From Candidatus Sacchlamyda saccharinae (lineage in GTDB: Bacteria; Chlamydiota; Chlamydiia; Chlamydiales; Rhabdochlamydiaceae): a stretch of DNA of 64,000 nt. Under the pieces are notes generated by a model. It saw nothing but the letters and a program-made list of their open reading frames with translations, ran no database searches and was not told where the DNA came from. The DNA lies in NCBI GenBank assembly GCA_030408505.1, contig JAUHQI010000002.1:346674-410673 (forward strand). Reading direction: 5' to 3'. A program made the position numbers and the translations under genes. Below, one piece after another: positions 50,956 to 59,198 of the stretch (positions are counted from its first letter, which is position 1; each line of letters opens with the position of its first letter).

Positions 50956-52289
50956 TTGATACAATCGCCGCCATTGCCACGCCACCCGGCGAGGGAGGCA
51001 TCGCCGTCATCCGTATCTCGGGACCTAAGGCCTTAAAGGTTGCCGATGCCGTTTTCTCTGGCCCCGTACACGACTACAAAACCCACACCGTCCACTTCGG
51101 CAAAATCCACTCCAAAGGTGAAATCATCGATGAAGTTCTCCTCGTTGTGATGAAAGGCCCTAGATCTTATACAGGCGAAGACACCGTCGAGATCCAGTGC
51201 CACGGAGGAAGCCTCATCACAAGACGGGTGTTTGAAACGGTCCTTGCTGCTGGCGCAAAACCCGCCGGTCCTGGTGAATTCACAAAACAAGCCTTTCTCA
51301 ACAACAAAATCGATCTAGCGCAAGCAGAAGCCGTGCAAACCTTTATCGGAGCTAAAAACACCCTCTCTCTCGATGCAGCCAAACACCAACTCTCAGGTGT
51401 CCTCTCCACCCGGATCCAAACCTTTCAGCAAGAACTCCTCGATATCGCCGCCATCTTAGAAGCTTGGGTCGACTTTCCCGAAGAAGGGCTCGAGTTTGCC
51501 AGCAAAGAAGAGGTGATCGGCTCGCTAGAAACAACCCTCTCCCATATGCAAACCCTCGAGAGCACCTTTCACGAAGGGAGAAAAATCCATGAAGGGCTCA
51601 AGCTCTGCCTTATCGGCCCGCCCAACGCCGGCAAATCCTCCCTCATGAACACCCTCCTCGGTCATGACCGGGCCATTGTCACCCCGATCCCCGGCACCAC
51701 CCGCGACCGTCTTGAGGCAGATCTCACCCTCTTTGGCCTCCACTTCCAACTCACCGACACCGCCGGCATCCGTGTCACAGAAGAGATCGTCGAGCAAGAA
51801 GGGATACGCCGCAGCAAGCTCGCCATGCAAGAAGCCGATCTGATCCTCCTCCTAATCGATGCCTCAGCTCCATCCGAACATGAGGCTCTTCTCGCCACCG
51901 CCCCAAAAGAGAAAACCCTCATCATCTGGAACAAAATCGACCTCCCCCACACCATCCCCACAATAGACGTCACCCACCAAGTTTCCCTTTCAGCGAAAAC
52001 CGGTCAAAACCTCGAATCTCTTAAAACCAAATTAGAAGAAATGATCTGGCATGGCGGTCCTCCTGCCAAGGACGAAATCGTCCTCACAAACGTGCGCCAC
52101 AAAACGGCCCTCTCTAGCGCCATCACAGACCTAAAGACCCTAATCACCGGACTCAAGACCGACATCTCACCTGAGTTTCTCTCAGCTGACATGCGCAGCT
52201 GCCTGAAGAACCTCGGCCAAATCATCGGCCTCGACATCTCCGAGGACATCCTCAGCGCCATCTTCGCCAAATTCTGCGTTGGGAAATGA
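50952..52289 (+). CDS. trmE: tRNA modification GTPase TrmE (MnmE)
   Basis: With MnmG it makes the (carboxymethyl)aminomethyl uridine at wobble position 34 of tRNAs (445 aa). The N-terminal folate-binding domain begins MIDTIAAIATPPGEGGIAVIR. The G domain has GPPNAGKSS (about 222-230), the TTRD switch, DTAG and NKID. The protein ends with the conserved FCVGK. ATG at 50952 overlaps the preceding stop as ATGA; the frame open to 50856 is rejected. It overlaps nth by 4 bp, and the nth-trmE neighbourhood is chlamydial. Confidence 0.96.
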   Translation: MIDTIAAIATPPGEGGIAVIRISGPKALKVADAVFSGPVHDYKTHTVHFGKIHSKGEIIDEVLLVVMKGPRSYTGEDTVEIQCHGGSLITRRVFETVLAAGAKPAGPGEFTKQAFLNNKIDLAQAEAVQTFIGAKNTLSLDAAKHQLSGVLSTRIQTFQQELLDIAAILEAWVDFPEEGLEFASKEEVIGSLETTLSHMQTLESTFHEGRKIHEGLKLCLIGPPNAGKSSLMNTLLGHDRAIVTPIPGTTRDRLEADLTLFGLHFQLTDTAGIRVTEEIVEQEGIRRSKLAMQEADLILLLIDASAPSEHEALLATAPKEKTLIIWNKIDLPHTIPTIDVTHQVSLSAKTGQNLESLKTKLEEMIWHGGPPAKDEIVLTNVRHKTALSSAITDLKTLITGLKTDISPEFLSADMRSCLKNLGQIIGLDISEDILSAIFAKFCVGK

Positions 52290-52912
52290 AAAAGAAAGAC
52301 CGTGCAACCCAGATTCAAAAGACTTTAAATCAACATTATCCCCACCCCAAGATCCCCTTAAGGCATACCAGTCACTACACCTTGCTTATCGCCGTTCTCC
52401 TTTCAGCGCAATGCACCGATGCCAGAGTGAATGAAATCACCCCCAAGCTCTTTGCCAAGGCAAAAACACCCCAAGCGATGATCAAGCTAAGCATTGCTGA
52501 AATCGAGAAAATCATCCGCCCTTGCGGCCTTTCCAACACCAAAGCCAAAGCCATTTGGAACCTGTCAAAGCAACTTTTAGAAGAACATGGAGGCAAAGTC
52601 CCCTCCACTTTCAAAGAACTCGAGGCCCTTCCAGGAGTGGGGCACAAAACCGCCTCGGTGATCATGTGCCAAGCCTTTAATGAGCCCGCCTTTCCAGTGG
52701 ACACCCACATCCATCGATGCGCAAAACGCTGGAAACTCTCAACCGGCAAAGACGTCCACCAAACAGAAAAAGACTTAAAAGCCCTGTTTCCAGAAAAAGA
52801 CTGGATCAAACTCCACCTGCAGATCATCTATTTCGCAAGAGAATACTGCCCAGCAAGGGGTCATAAAGTGGCCGATTGCCCTATCTGCAATCAGCTTTTG
52901 CAAGGATTGTAA
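52286..52912 (+). CDS. nth: Endonuclease III
   Basis: DNA glycosylase/AP lyase for oxidised pyrimidines (208 aa). The helix-hairpin-helix LEALPGVGHKTASVIM carries the catalytic Lys, and FPVDTHIHRCAKR the catalytic Asp. The C-terminal iron-sulfur loop is unusual: cysteines appear as C-x9-C-x2-C (CPARGHKVADCPIC) with no fourth Cys before the stop, where E. coli has C-x6-C-x2-C-x5-C. The 4Fe-4S cluster may be altered or absent. Last gene of the ruvC-nth run. Confidence 0.93.
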   Translation: MKKKDRATQIQKTLNQHYPHPKIPLRHTSHYTLLIAVLLSAQCTDARVNEITPKLFAKAKTPQAMIKLSIAEIEKIIRPCGLSNTKAKAIWNLSKQLLEEHGGKVPSTFKELEALPGVGHKTASVIMCQAFNEPAFPVDTHIHRCAKRWKLSTGKDVHQTEKDLKALFPEKDWIKLHLQIIYFAREYCPARGHKVADCPICNQLLQGL

Positions 52913-53337
52913 ACATCTATATAGCGATCTTTCCCATAGTGCAAAATTTTCTGATCGCATGTCACTAGAACATAGTTTTTTTCGTGAGCTGTAGAAATAA
53001 GTAGCCGATCTGCGGGATCACCATGAACATCTCCTGGTAGTCTAGAGCTTTGAACAGCGATTCTTGGAGAGATAGTCTCCACCTCGAACCCAGTATATTC
53101 TAGAGCATTTTCCACCCACTCTAATCTGTCCATCTCCAGCTGAATTCTATTTTTTTCAACAAGAACTCCCACTTCCCAAATAGAAATGGGTGAAATGTAG
53201 GTCATAGGTTTATTTTTCCTTTCGCTCAAAAACTTCAAAAAGGAAGATTTAAATACCTTATCACCAGACATCAACCAAATCCAAATATGAGTATCTAACA
53301 GAAGTTTGTGCTGCTTTAAAGTTCTAATCAAAGACAT
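52891..53337 (-). CDS. vapC: PIN-domain toxin, VapC family
   Basis: A 148-aa PIN-domain ribonuclease. The first acidic residue is in LLLDTHIWIWLM, a Glu lies in SIWEVGVL, and the DPADRLLISTA block supplies further acidic positions, followed by VTCDQKIL. These four match the metal site. Such toxins usually cut tRNA or rRNA when the antitoxin is lost. It overlaps the antitoxin gene by 14 bp, and its 3' end overlaps the convergent nth by 22 bp. Confidence 0.9.
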   Translation of the reverse strand: MSLIRTLKQHKLLLDTHIWIWLMSGDKVFKSSFLKFLSERKNKPMTYISPISIWEVGVLVEKNRIQLEMDRLEWVENALEYTGFEVETISPRIAVQSSRLPGDVHGDPADRLLISTAHEKNYVLVTCDQKILHYGKDRYIDVYNPCKS

Positions 53338-53557
53338 CCCATTTTTCTCCTGTGGGTTTTACAATATCCCCTGTGATCTCGATTGTCCCTTTCATACAGC
53401 CAAAAATGGGCCTTTCTATGTCCATGTCCATGGGCACAAGTTGTGCCACAGGAACATTTCTTTTGGTAATGATAACCTTTTTTCTCGTTTTCTTCACTTG
53501 ATCCATGATCTTTAGGCATTCGGCTTTGAACTCGCCTGCTTTAATAGACCTTTTCAT
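53324..53557 (-). CDS. Phd/YefM-type antitoxin
   Basis: A 77-aa antitoxin paired with the PIN toxin. The N-terminal Phd fold is MKRSIKAGEFKAECLKIMDQV then VIITKRNVPVAQLVP, and the C-terminal acidic part binds toxin. ATG at 53557 has GGAG upstream, and the TTG five codons earlier is less likely. An inverted repeat overlaps its promoter -10, consistent with autoregulation by the antitoxin. Confidence 0.9.
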   Translation of the reverse strand: MKRSIKAGEFKAECLKIMDQVKKTRKKVIITKRNVPVAQLVPMDMDIERPIFGCMKGTIEITGDIVKPTGEKWDVFD

Positions 53558-53581
53558 TCTCACTCCCTCCAACTTACGTAT

Positions 53582-53617
53582 ATGGTCATATTACCATGGT
53601 CACAAGATTCAAGTCAA
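53582..53617 (-). promoter_or_regulatory. Promoter/operator of the VapBC-type operon
   Basis: On the minus strand TTGACT (53612-53617) and TAATAT (53588-53593) are 18 bp apart. The repeat ATGGT-N6-ACCAT (53582-53597) overlaps the -10, where antitoxin binding would block transcription. Confidence 0.55.
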
Positions 53618-53653
53618 ACCACCCAGAATCTACCCCAACTGAAGAAAAAAAAA

Positions 53654-54559
53654 TTAAATCAGTTTGAGAGCTTTGCCTAAAGGCTGGCCCAATTGGCCGA
53701 GGGTCTCGAGTCCTTGGCTAGTATTTTCGATCAGATCGTGGTCGAGCTGGATGCGCCCAGGCTCGAAGAGGAGAAGAATACAAGAACCCCCGAAGGCAAA
53801 GAACCCCTTCTCATCCCCTTTTGCGTAGTGTTTTTCAGGTTCGTAGGTTTGGACAATAGAGCCAACGTTAGTTGCTCCTATTTCTACATAAAGGACGGTG
53901 CCAAAATGCTCGGTTTTGAGGTGGGTGAGTGCTCTTTTATTCTCTGTGAGGATTTCGATGTTCTTCTTCAGCGCTATGGGGTTTACCGAGTAGAGAGGGC
54001 CATTGATGAGGGTGGGCTCTGAGGGGACGCAGTCGAAGGGGAAGTGAAACCGGTGGTAGTCGACGGGGGCGAGGCGGATGATGGCTAAAGAGCCGTGGGC
54101 GTATTTGTGGGCAAGTTTTGCGTCGCCAAGGAGTTTTTCAAGAGAGAATTTTTTCCCTTTGGCCCAGATCCCTTCTTGGTGGTGGATGCTTTGAAAAGCG
54201 AGGTATCTGCCATCGGCTGGGAGGATCGCGACGTCGTTACCGTTAGAGATGGGGCGCGCAGAGGGCTTGAGTTTGCGAGTGAAAAAGGCATTGAAGGTGG
54301 GAAAGGATTCAGGTGGATCGAGAAAATCGGAGGTATCGATCTGATACTTTTCAATAAAAGGGGCGATTTTTTTGCGACTAGAGGGGCGATCTTGCAAAGA
54401 GCCAAATAGGCGAGAAAAAAGAGGTGTTTTGCAAAGGAGCGTGCGAAAAAACCAAGAGAAAGGATTACCGTGGTAGAGCACTTCTAAGCAGGTTTTACAC
54501 GGGATGTTCTCCTTTTCTTTTTGCTTGGTCTGACGGTTGATGTAAAAAAGATCAGTCAT
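53654..54559 (-). CDS. psd: Phosphatidylserine decarboxylase
   Basis: Makes phosphatidylethanolamine from phosphatidylserine in the membrane (301 aa from ATG 54559). FNAFFTRKLKP, ILPADGR, the His-containing VDYHRFHFP and the autocleavage site FGGSCILLLFEPG are visible. Cleavage before the Ser of GGS creates the pyruvoyl group; the residue after Ser is Cys rather than the Thr common elsewhere. The upstream start at 54589 would add ten residues inside the preceding gene. It lies between nth-trmE and secA as in Chlamydia, and overlaps the 54.5-kb gene by 8 bp. Confidence 0.93.
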   Translation of the reverse strand: MTDLFYINRQTKQKEKENIPCKTCLEVLYHGNPFSWFFRTLLCKTPLFSRLFGSLQDRPSSRKKIAPFIEKYQIDTSDFLDPPESFPTFNAFFTRKLKPSARPISNGNDVAILPADGRYLAFQSIHHQEGIWAKGKKFSLEKLLGDAKLAHKYAHGSLAIIRLAPVDYHRFHFPFDCVPSEPTLINGPLYSVNPIALKKNIEILTENKRALTHLKTEHFGTVLYVEIGATNVGSIVQTYEPEKHYAKGDEKGFFAFGGSCILLLFEPGRIQLDHDLIENTSQGLETLGQLGQPLGKALKLI

Positions 54560-54932
54560 GTTTGCTTCCAATAGCACTATAGATTGCAAGGTCTTCCATA
54601 AAATCGGAAGAGAAAAGATGGTAGAGGTGGTGGGTGCGGATCAGATGGAGGGCATTTTTGGAGGCCTGGACCATGTACTCTGCATGCAGCTTGGACTCTT
54701 CGCTCTTCATAAACATTTCTTTATTATGCTGAATTTCTTGGATTAAAATTTTAATTTTTTTTTGCGCTTTGAGCTGTTTTTCCGTCAAAAAAATGATCCG
54801 TTCTATAGTAACCAGCTCATCTTCTGTGGGCTGCATATTGATTTTTTCGTTTAAACTGTTTTCTGGAATCAGGGGCTCTGCATATAATGCGCTAAGATGC
54901 AAGAATAGGACGAGGGCTTTTGCTTTTTTCAT
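54552..54932 (-). CDS. Small exported helical protein, unknown
   Basis: A 126-aa protein with signal peptide MKKAKALVLFLHLSALYA, then a highly charged helical or coiled-coil-like body (VTIERIIFLTEKQLKAQKKIKILIQEIQ). Not recognised. It overlaps psd by 8 bp and is divergent from secA. Chlamydia has an unrelated-sized hypothetical gene at this position. A periplasmic location is likely. Function unknown. Confidence 0.6.
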   Translation of the reverse strand: MKKAKALVLFLHLSALYAEPLIPENSLNEKINMQPTEDELVTIERIIFLTEKQLKAQKKIKILIQEIQHNKEMFMKSEESKLHAEYMVQASKNALHLIRTHHLYHLFSSDFMEDLAIYSAIGSKHD

Positions 54933-54976
54933 GGGCATCGATTACAATAGAAAACTCTTAAATACACGTAGATAAC

Positions 54977-57946
54977 ATGTTTGACATTTTTAAAAAAATA
55001 TTTGGAACCGCACAGGGGCGCCTGCTGAAAAAGTATGGCCGGCTCGTCAAGAAAATCAATAAGTTGGAGCTCGAGCTGCAAAGCCTTTCTGATGCGGAGT
55101 TAAAGGCGAAAACAGCTGAGTTTAAAGAGCGCTTTGCAAAAGGCGAGACGCTCGACGACCTCCTTGTTGAAGCCTATGCCGTTGTCAAAAACACCTGTCG
55201 CCGTTTAGTTGGGACAGAGGTACATGTCTCTGGATACGACCAGAAATGGGACATGGTCCCTTTTGACGTCCAGCTTGTGGGCGGAATCGCACTGCACTAT
55301 GGATCGATTGCCGAGATGCAAACAGGTGAAGGAAAAACACTCACCTCGACCCTCCCCCTTTATCTCAATGCCCTTTCAGGAAAACCCGTACACCTAGTCA
55401 CCGTCAACGACTACTTAGCCAAACGTGACTGTCAGTGGATTGGAGAAATCTTTAGATGGCATGGTCTGCGCACAGAATCCCTTACAAATGAAACTCCTCC
55501 TAACGAGCGCAAAGACCTCTACAAAGCCGATATCGTTTACGGAACAGCGTCTGAATTTGGTTTTGACTATTTGCGTGATAACTCGATGGCGCAAGCAGCA
55601 GATGAACAGTGCCAGCGAGGCCACTTCTTCTCGATCGTTGATGAAGTCGACTCCATTTTAATTGACGAAGCGCGCACTCCCTTGATTATCTCAGGTCCAA
55701 CAAACGATTCGAAGCAGATGTACGAAGTTCTGCAAAAGCCGGTTGAAGCTGTTGTCAAAGTGCAGCGCGATCTATGTAACAAGTATGCAACAGATGCCCG
55801 TAAAATCTTAGAGAGCCTTGGGAGACTTGAAGAAAGCGAAGAGAAGAAAAAGCTTACTAAGCCCCAGCAAAAAGAGTTTGAAGAAGCGTTCAAAAGCCTT
55901 TGGCTAGTCAACAAGGGCAACCCCCACAACAAAACACTCAGACGCATCAAAGAAAATCCCGACTTGCGAGCTGAGCTCGACAAACTCGACGTCTACTACC
56001 ATGGTGAGCCAAATAAAGAAGAGCGCCTTGCAGCTCTTGCCAAGCTTTATCTCATCGTCGATGAAAAAGCGAGCGAGTATGAACTCACCGATAAAGGGAT
56101 TCAATACTGGGTCGAGTCGATCGAAGGGACAACAGAGAATGATTTCCTCATGCTTGACTTGGGCCATGAGTATGCCTTGATTGACGAACAGAATCTCGAT
56201 GAACAAGAGGCCATGCAAAGGAAAGTAGCTCTTCGCGAAGAAGACGCTAAACGTAAAGAACGCTCGCACAACCTGCGCCAAATGCTCCGCGCCCACCTCC
56301 TCATGGAAAAAGATGTCGATTATATTGTCGAACAAGACAAGATCGTCATCATCGATGAGAACACCGGCCGGCCACAACCTGGACGCCGTTTCTCTGACGG
56401 GCTTCACCAAGCGATTGAAGCCAAAGAAAACGTCAAGATCCAGGGCGAGACGCAAACGTACGCGACCATCACCCTCCAGAACTACTTCCGCCTCTACGAC
56501 AAGCTCGCCGGGATGACTGGAACGGCCATGACAGAGGCCAACGAGTTCAAAGAGATCTACAAGCTCGAAGTGATTGCAATCCCGACCCACCGCAAATGCG
56601 TCCGCACAGACTTCGATGATGAGATCTATATGACCGAACGGGAAAAATACAATGCTCTTGTCGCCGATATCCAAAAGATCCATGCTGAGGGAAGACCGAT
56701 CCTGATTGGAACCGAATCCGTTGAAGTTTCCGAGAAAATCGCCCGGATCCTGCGCGGCAGCAAACTCCCACACACGATCCTCAATGCGAAAAACCACGAA
56801 CATGAAGCGCAAATCATCGCTGATGCTGGTAAAGAAGGGGCCATCACTGTGGCCACCAACATGGCCGGTAGAGGTACCGACATCAAGCTCAAAGAAGGCG
56901 TCGCTGATAAAGGCGGATTGCACGTCATTGGAACCACACGCCACCAATCACGCCGGATCGATAGGCAGCTACGCGGCCGTTGCGCGCGCCAAGGAGACCC
57001 TGGAACCTCAAAATTCTACGTCTCTTTCGAAGATACGCTCATGCGCCTGTTCACCTCACCGCGCATCACCATGTTCCTCCAACGCTTCCGCCCTCCCGAA
57101 GGAGAGCCCATCTCTGCAAAAGTACTCAACAAATCCATTGAGACCGCCCAGAAAAGAGTCGAAGGACGCAACTACGAGATGCGTAAGCGGACCCTTGAGT
57201 ATGACGATGTGATGAACAAGCAACGCGAAGAGATCTACTCCTTCCGCAACGAAGTACTGCGCGCCGAAGACGCTATCCCACTTGCCGAAGAGATCTTAGA
57301 ACACGTCTGTATGGAAATGGCCGGACAATTCTTCTCCTCCCGCACCACACCGGGTGGTTGGGACCCCGAAGGGTATAGACAGTGGCTTGTGACTCACTTC
57401 CCCGTCACCTTTGAAACCTCTGATTTCGACAGCGACTACCTCTCGATCGAAGAGCTCGAGAAAGTTGCGATCGATAAAGTCTTAGAATCCTTCCGCCACA
57501 AGTTTGAGCGCCAGAAGGAAGGGATCCGCAAGATGCACAAAGCGATGAACCCAGACAACTCCTCTGAGATCAACGCAGATGGCGTTCTGGCAGATGTCTC
57601 CCGAAGCCTCCTCATCCGCAACATCGATTCTCGTTGGCAAGAGCACCTCCTCCACATCGATCACCTCCGCACCGAAGTGAGCGTCCGCTCCATCGGCCAA
57701 AAAGATCCGCTCCTCGAGTTCAAGCACGAGGCCTTTGCCCTCTTTGACACTTTAAGCCGCGAGATGAAAGTAGAGATCGCGCATGCCCTCTTCAAATTTG
57801 AGATGGTGATGCCCGAGCCAGAACTTCCCGCAACACAAACAATCGATCTTCCCCGCTCCAAGCCCAAAGCTACTAAACCGAAAAAAGAAAAAAAGCCCGC
57901 CTCGCCCATGATTGATTTGTCAATGATGGACCTAGATGGTGAATAA
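54977..57946 (+). CDS. secA: Protein translocase ATPase SecA
   Basis: Motor of the Sec pathway (989 aa). Walker A is QTGEGKTLT (115-123) and Walker B DEVDSILIDEARTPLI. The pre-protein cross-linking, helical scaffold and C-terminal helicase motifs (VATNMAGRGTDI, QLRGRCARQGDPG) are intact. It is about 90 residues longer than E. coli SecA, including an insertion around 230-310, and lacks the C-terminal zinc finger, as I recall for chlamydial SecA. A TACAAT lies ~30 bp upstream (54944-54949). Overlaps the MFS gene by 11 bp. Confidence 0.97.
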   Translation: MFDIFKKIFGTAQGRLLKKYGRLVKKINKLELELQSLSDAELKAKTAEFKERFAKGETLDDLLVEAYAVVKNTCRRLVGTEVHVSGYDQKWDMVPFDVQLVGGIALHYGSIAEMQTGEGKTLTSTLPLYLNALSGKPVHLVTVNDYLAKRDCQWIGEIFRWHGLRTESLTNETPPNERKDLYKADIVYGTASEFGFDYLRDNSMAQAADEQCQRGHFFSIVDEVDSILIDEARTPLIISGPTNDSKQMYEVLQKPVEAVVKVQRDLCNKYATDARKILESLGRLEESEEKKKLTKPQQKEFEEAFKSLWLVNKGNPHNKTLRRIKENPDLRAELDKLDVYYHGEPNKEERLAALAKLYLIVDEKASEYELTDKGIQYWVESIEGTTENDFLMLDLGHEYALIDEQNLDEQEAMQRKVALREEDAKRKERSHNLRQMLRAHLLMEKDVDYIVEQDKIVIIDENTGRPQPGRRFSDGLHQAIEAKENVKIQGETQTYATITLQNYFRLYDKLAGMTGTAMTEANEFKEIYKLEVIAIPTHRKCVRTDFDDEIYMTEREKYNALVADIQKIHAEGRPILIGTESVEVSEKIARILRGSKLPHTILNAKNHEHEAQIIADAGKEGAITVATNMAGRGTDIKLKEGVADKGGLHVIGTTRHQSRRIDRQLRGRCARQGDPGTSKFYVSFEDTLMRLFTSPRITMFLQRFRPPEGEPISAKVLNKSIETAQKRVEGRNYEMRKRTLEYDDVMNKQREEIYSFRNEVLRAEDAIPLAEEILEHVCMEMAGQFFSSRTTPGGWDPEGYRQWLVTHFPVTFETSDFDSDYLSIEELEKVAIDKVLESFRHKFERQKEGIRKMHKAMNPDNSSEINADGVLADVSRSLLIRNIDSRWQEHLLHIDHLRTEVSVRSIGQKDPLLEFKHEAFALFDTLSREMKVEIAHALFKFEMVMPEPELPATQTIDLPRSKPKATKPKKEKKPASPMIDLSMMDLDGE

Positions 57947-59141
57947 AACATCCCAAGCTTTTATCTGGAGCCACTTTTTAAAAGCCCCCTTCTGGGGAAT
58001 GTACGCCCTGCTCCTCTTTATCCTAAGCAAGGACATGGGCGCTACCCCCTTGCAGATTACAGCTCTGCTCGCCCTAAAGCCAGCCGTCTCGCTCCTCTCC
58101 CCCTACTGGAGCGCCCTTGTCCATAAAAGGCCCGACCGACTCCGCTCCAACGTCATACTCGCCAGCATCATCGGCCACGCCCCCTTCTTCCTCTTCCCCT
58201 GGATCCAAAGCCCCTGGTTTCTCGTTGCGGCCGGCGCCCTCTTCATCATGTTGAAACGAGGGGTCATCCCCTCCTGGATGGAGCTACTCAAACGGAACCT
58301 GCCCGAAGGCAAGCCCGGTAAAATCTTTTCCTACGGCTCAGCCCTCTCCTACTTCGGCGGAGCGATCCTCCCCATCTTCTTCGGCATCTGGATGGATGCA
58401 AACCCATCAGCCTGGCGCCTCCTCTTTCCCCTCACCTCCCTCTTTAGCCTCGCCGGCACCCTCTTCCTTCTCCGCATCCCCACCCCTAACGCGCCGCTCG
58501 AAAAAATCCCCTTCAATCTCAAAGCCACCCTCATCCGCCCCTGGAAAAATGCGCTACACCTCTTCAAAACCCGCCCCGATTTCACCCGTTACCAGATCGG
58601 CTTTATGCTTGGAGGAGGCGGGCTCATGATCATGCAGCCGGCCCTGCCCGCCTTCTTCCTCGGCGAGCTGAAGCTCTCCTACACCACCCTCGCTATTGCC
58701 TTAGCCGCCTGCAAAGGGATTGGCTTTACCCTCACCTCCCGCCTATGGGCCAGCCTCCTCGATCGCCTCAACATCTTCCGCTTTAGCTCCCACGTCACCG
58801 TCCTCGCCGCCCTCTTCCCCCTCACCCTCCTCCTCGCCAAGATCCACTCTTCCTGGGTCTTTGCCGCCTACCTCACCTACGGCGTGATGCAAGCTGGCAG
58901 CGAACTCTCCTGGCACCTCTCGGGCCCCCTCTTTGCCCGTACCGAAGACAGCTCCCCCTATAGCTCAGTCAACGTCGTCACCGTCGGCCTGCGCGGCCTC
59001 ATCGCCCCTTTTTGCGGAGCTATCCTCTGCGGGACCTTCAGCCCCACCCCCGTCCTCCTTCTTGGTGGCGCCCTCTCCCTAGCTGCCGCCCTCCAACTCC
59101 GCCTAGCTCAGCGCTTTGCACCCTCTATAAGAAATACTTGA
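57936..59141 (+). CDS. MFS transporter
   Basis: A 401-aa inner-membrane protein with about 12 hydrophobic segments in two six-helix halves (MFS fold). The loop LKRNLPEGKPGKIFSYGSALSY resembles the inter-helix motif of drug or metabolite transporters. Substrate unknown. It starts 11 bp inside secA. Its third codon positions are strongly C-rich compared with lpdA-lipA nearby, as are secA and trmE, so this looks like a regional codon pattern and not transfer. Confidence 0.8.
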   Translation: MVNKTSQAFIWSHFLKAPFWGMYALLLFILSKDMGATPLQITALLALKPAVSLLSPYWSALVHKRPDRLRSNVILASIIGHAPFFLFPWIQSPWFLVAAGALFIMLKRGVIPSWMELLKRNLPEGKPGKIFSYGSALSYFGGAILPIFFGIWMDANPSAWRLLFPLTSLFSLAGTLFLLRIPTPNAPLEKIPFNLKATLIRPWKNALHLFKTRPDFTRYQIGFMLGGGGLMIMQPALPAFFLGELKLSYTTLAIALAACKGIGFTLTSRLWASLLDRLNIFRFSSHVTVLAALFPLTLLLAKIHSSWVFAAYLTYGVMQAGSELSWHLSGPLFARTEDSSPYSSVNVVTVGLRGLIAPFCGAILCGTFSPTPVLLLGGALSLAAALQLRLAQRFAPSIRNT

Positions 59142-59198
59142 TAATTAACATTCAATTAGTTACAATTACCTTTTAAAAACTAAAAAAGAAGATAAAAA

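Noticed and set aside
55904-56947. 347-aa minus-strand ORF inside secA
   Set aside because: It is antisense to conserved SecA motifs. The length comes from codon bias of secA in the opposite frame and there is no family similarity.
57936-59141. C-rich codon use of the MFS gene as evidence of transfer
   Set aside because: secA and trmE nearby show the same pattern, so it is regional and not specific to this gene.
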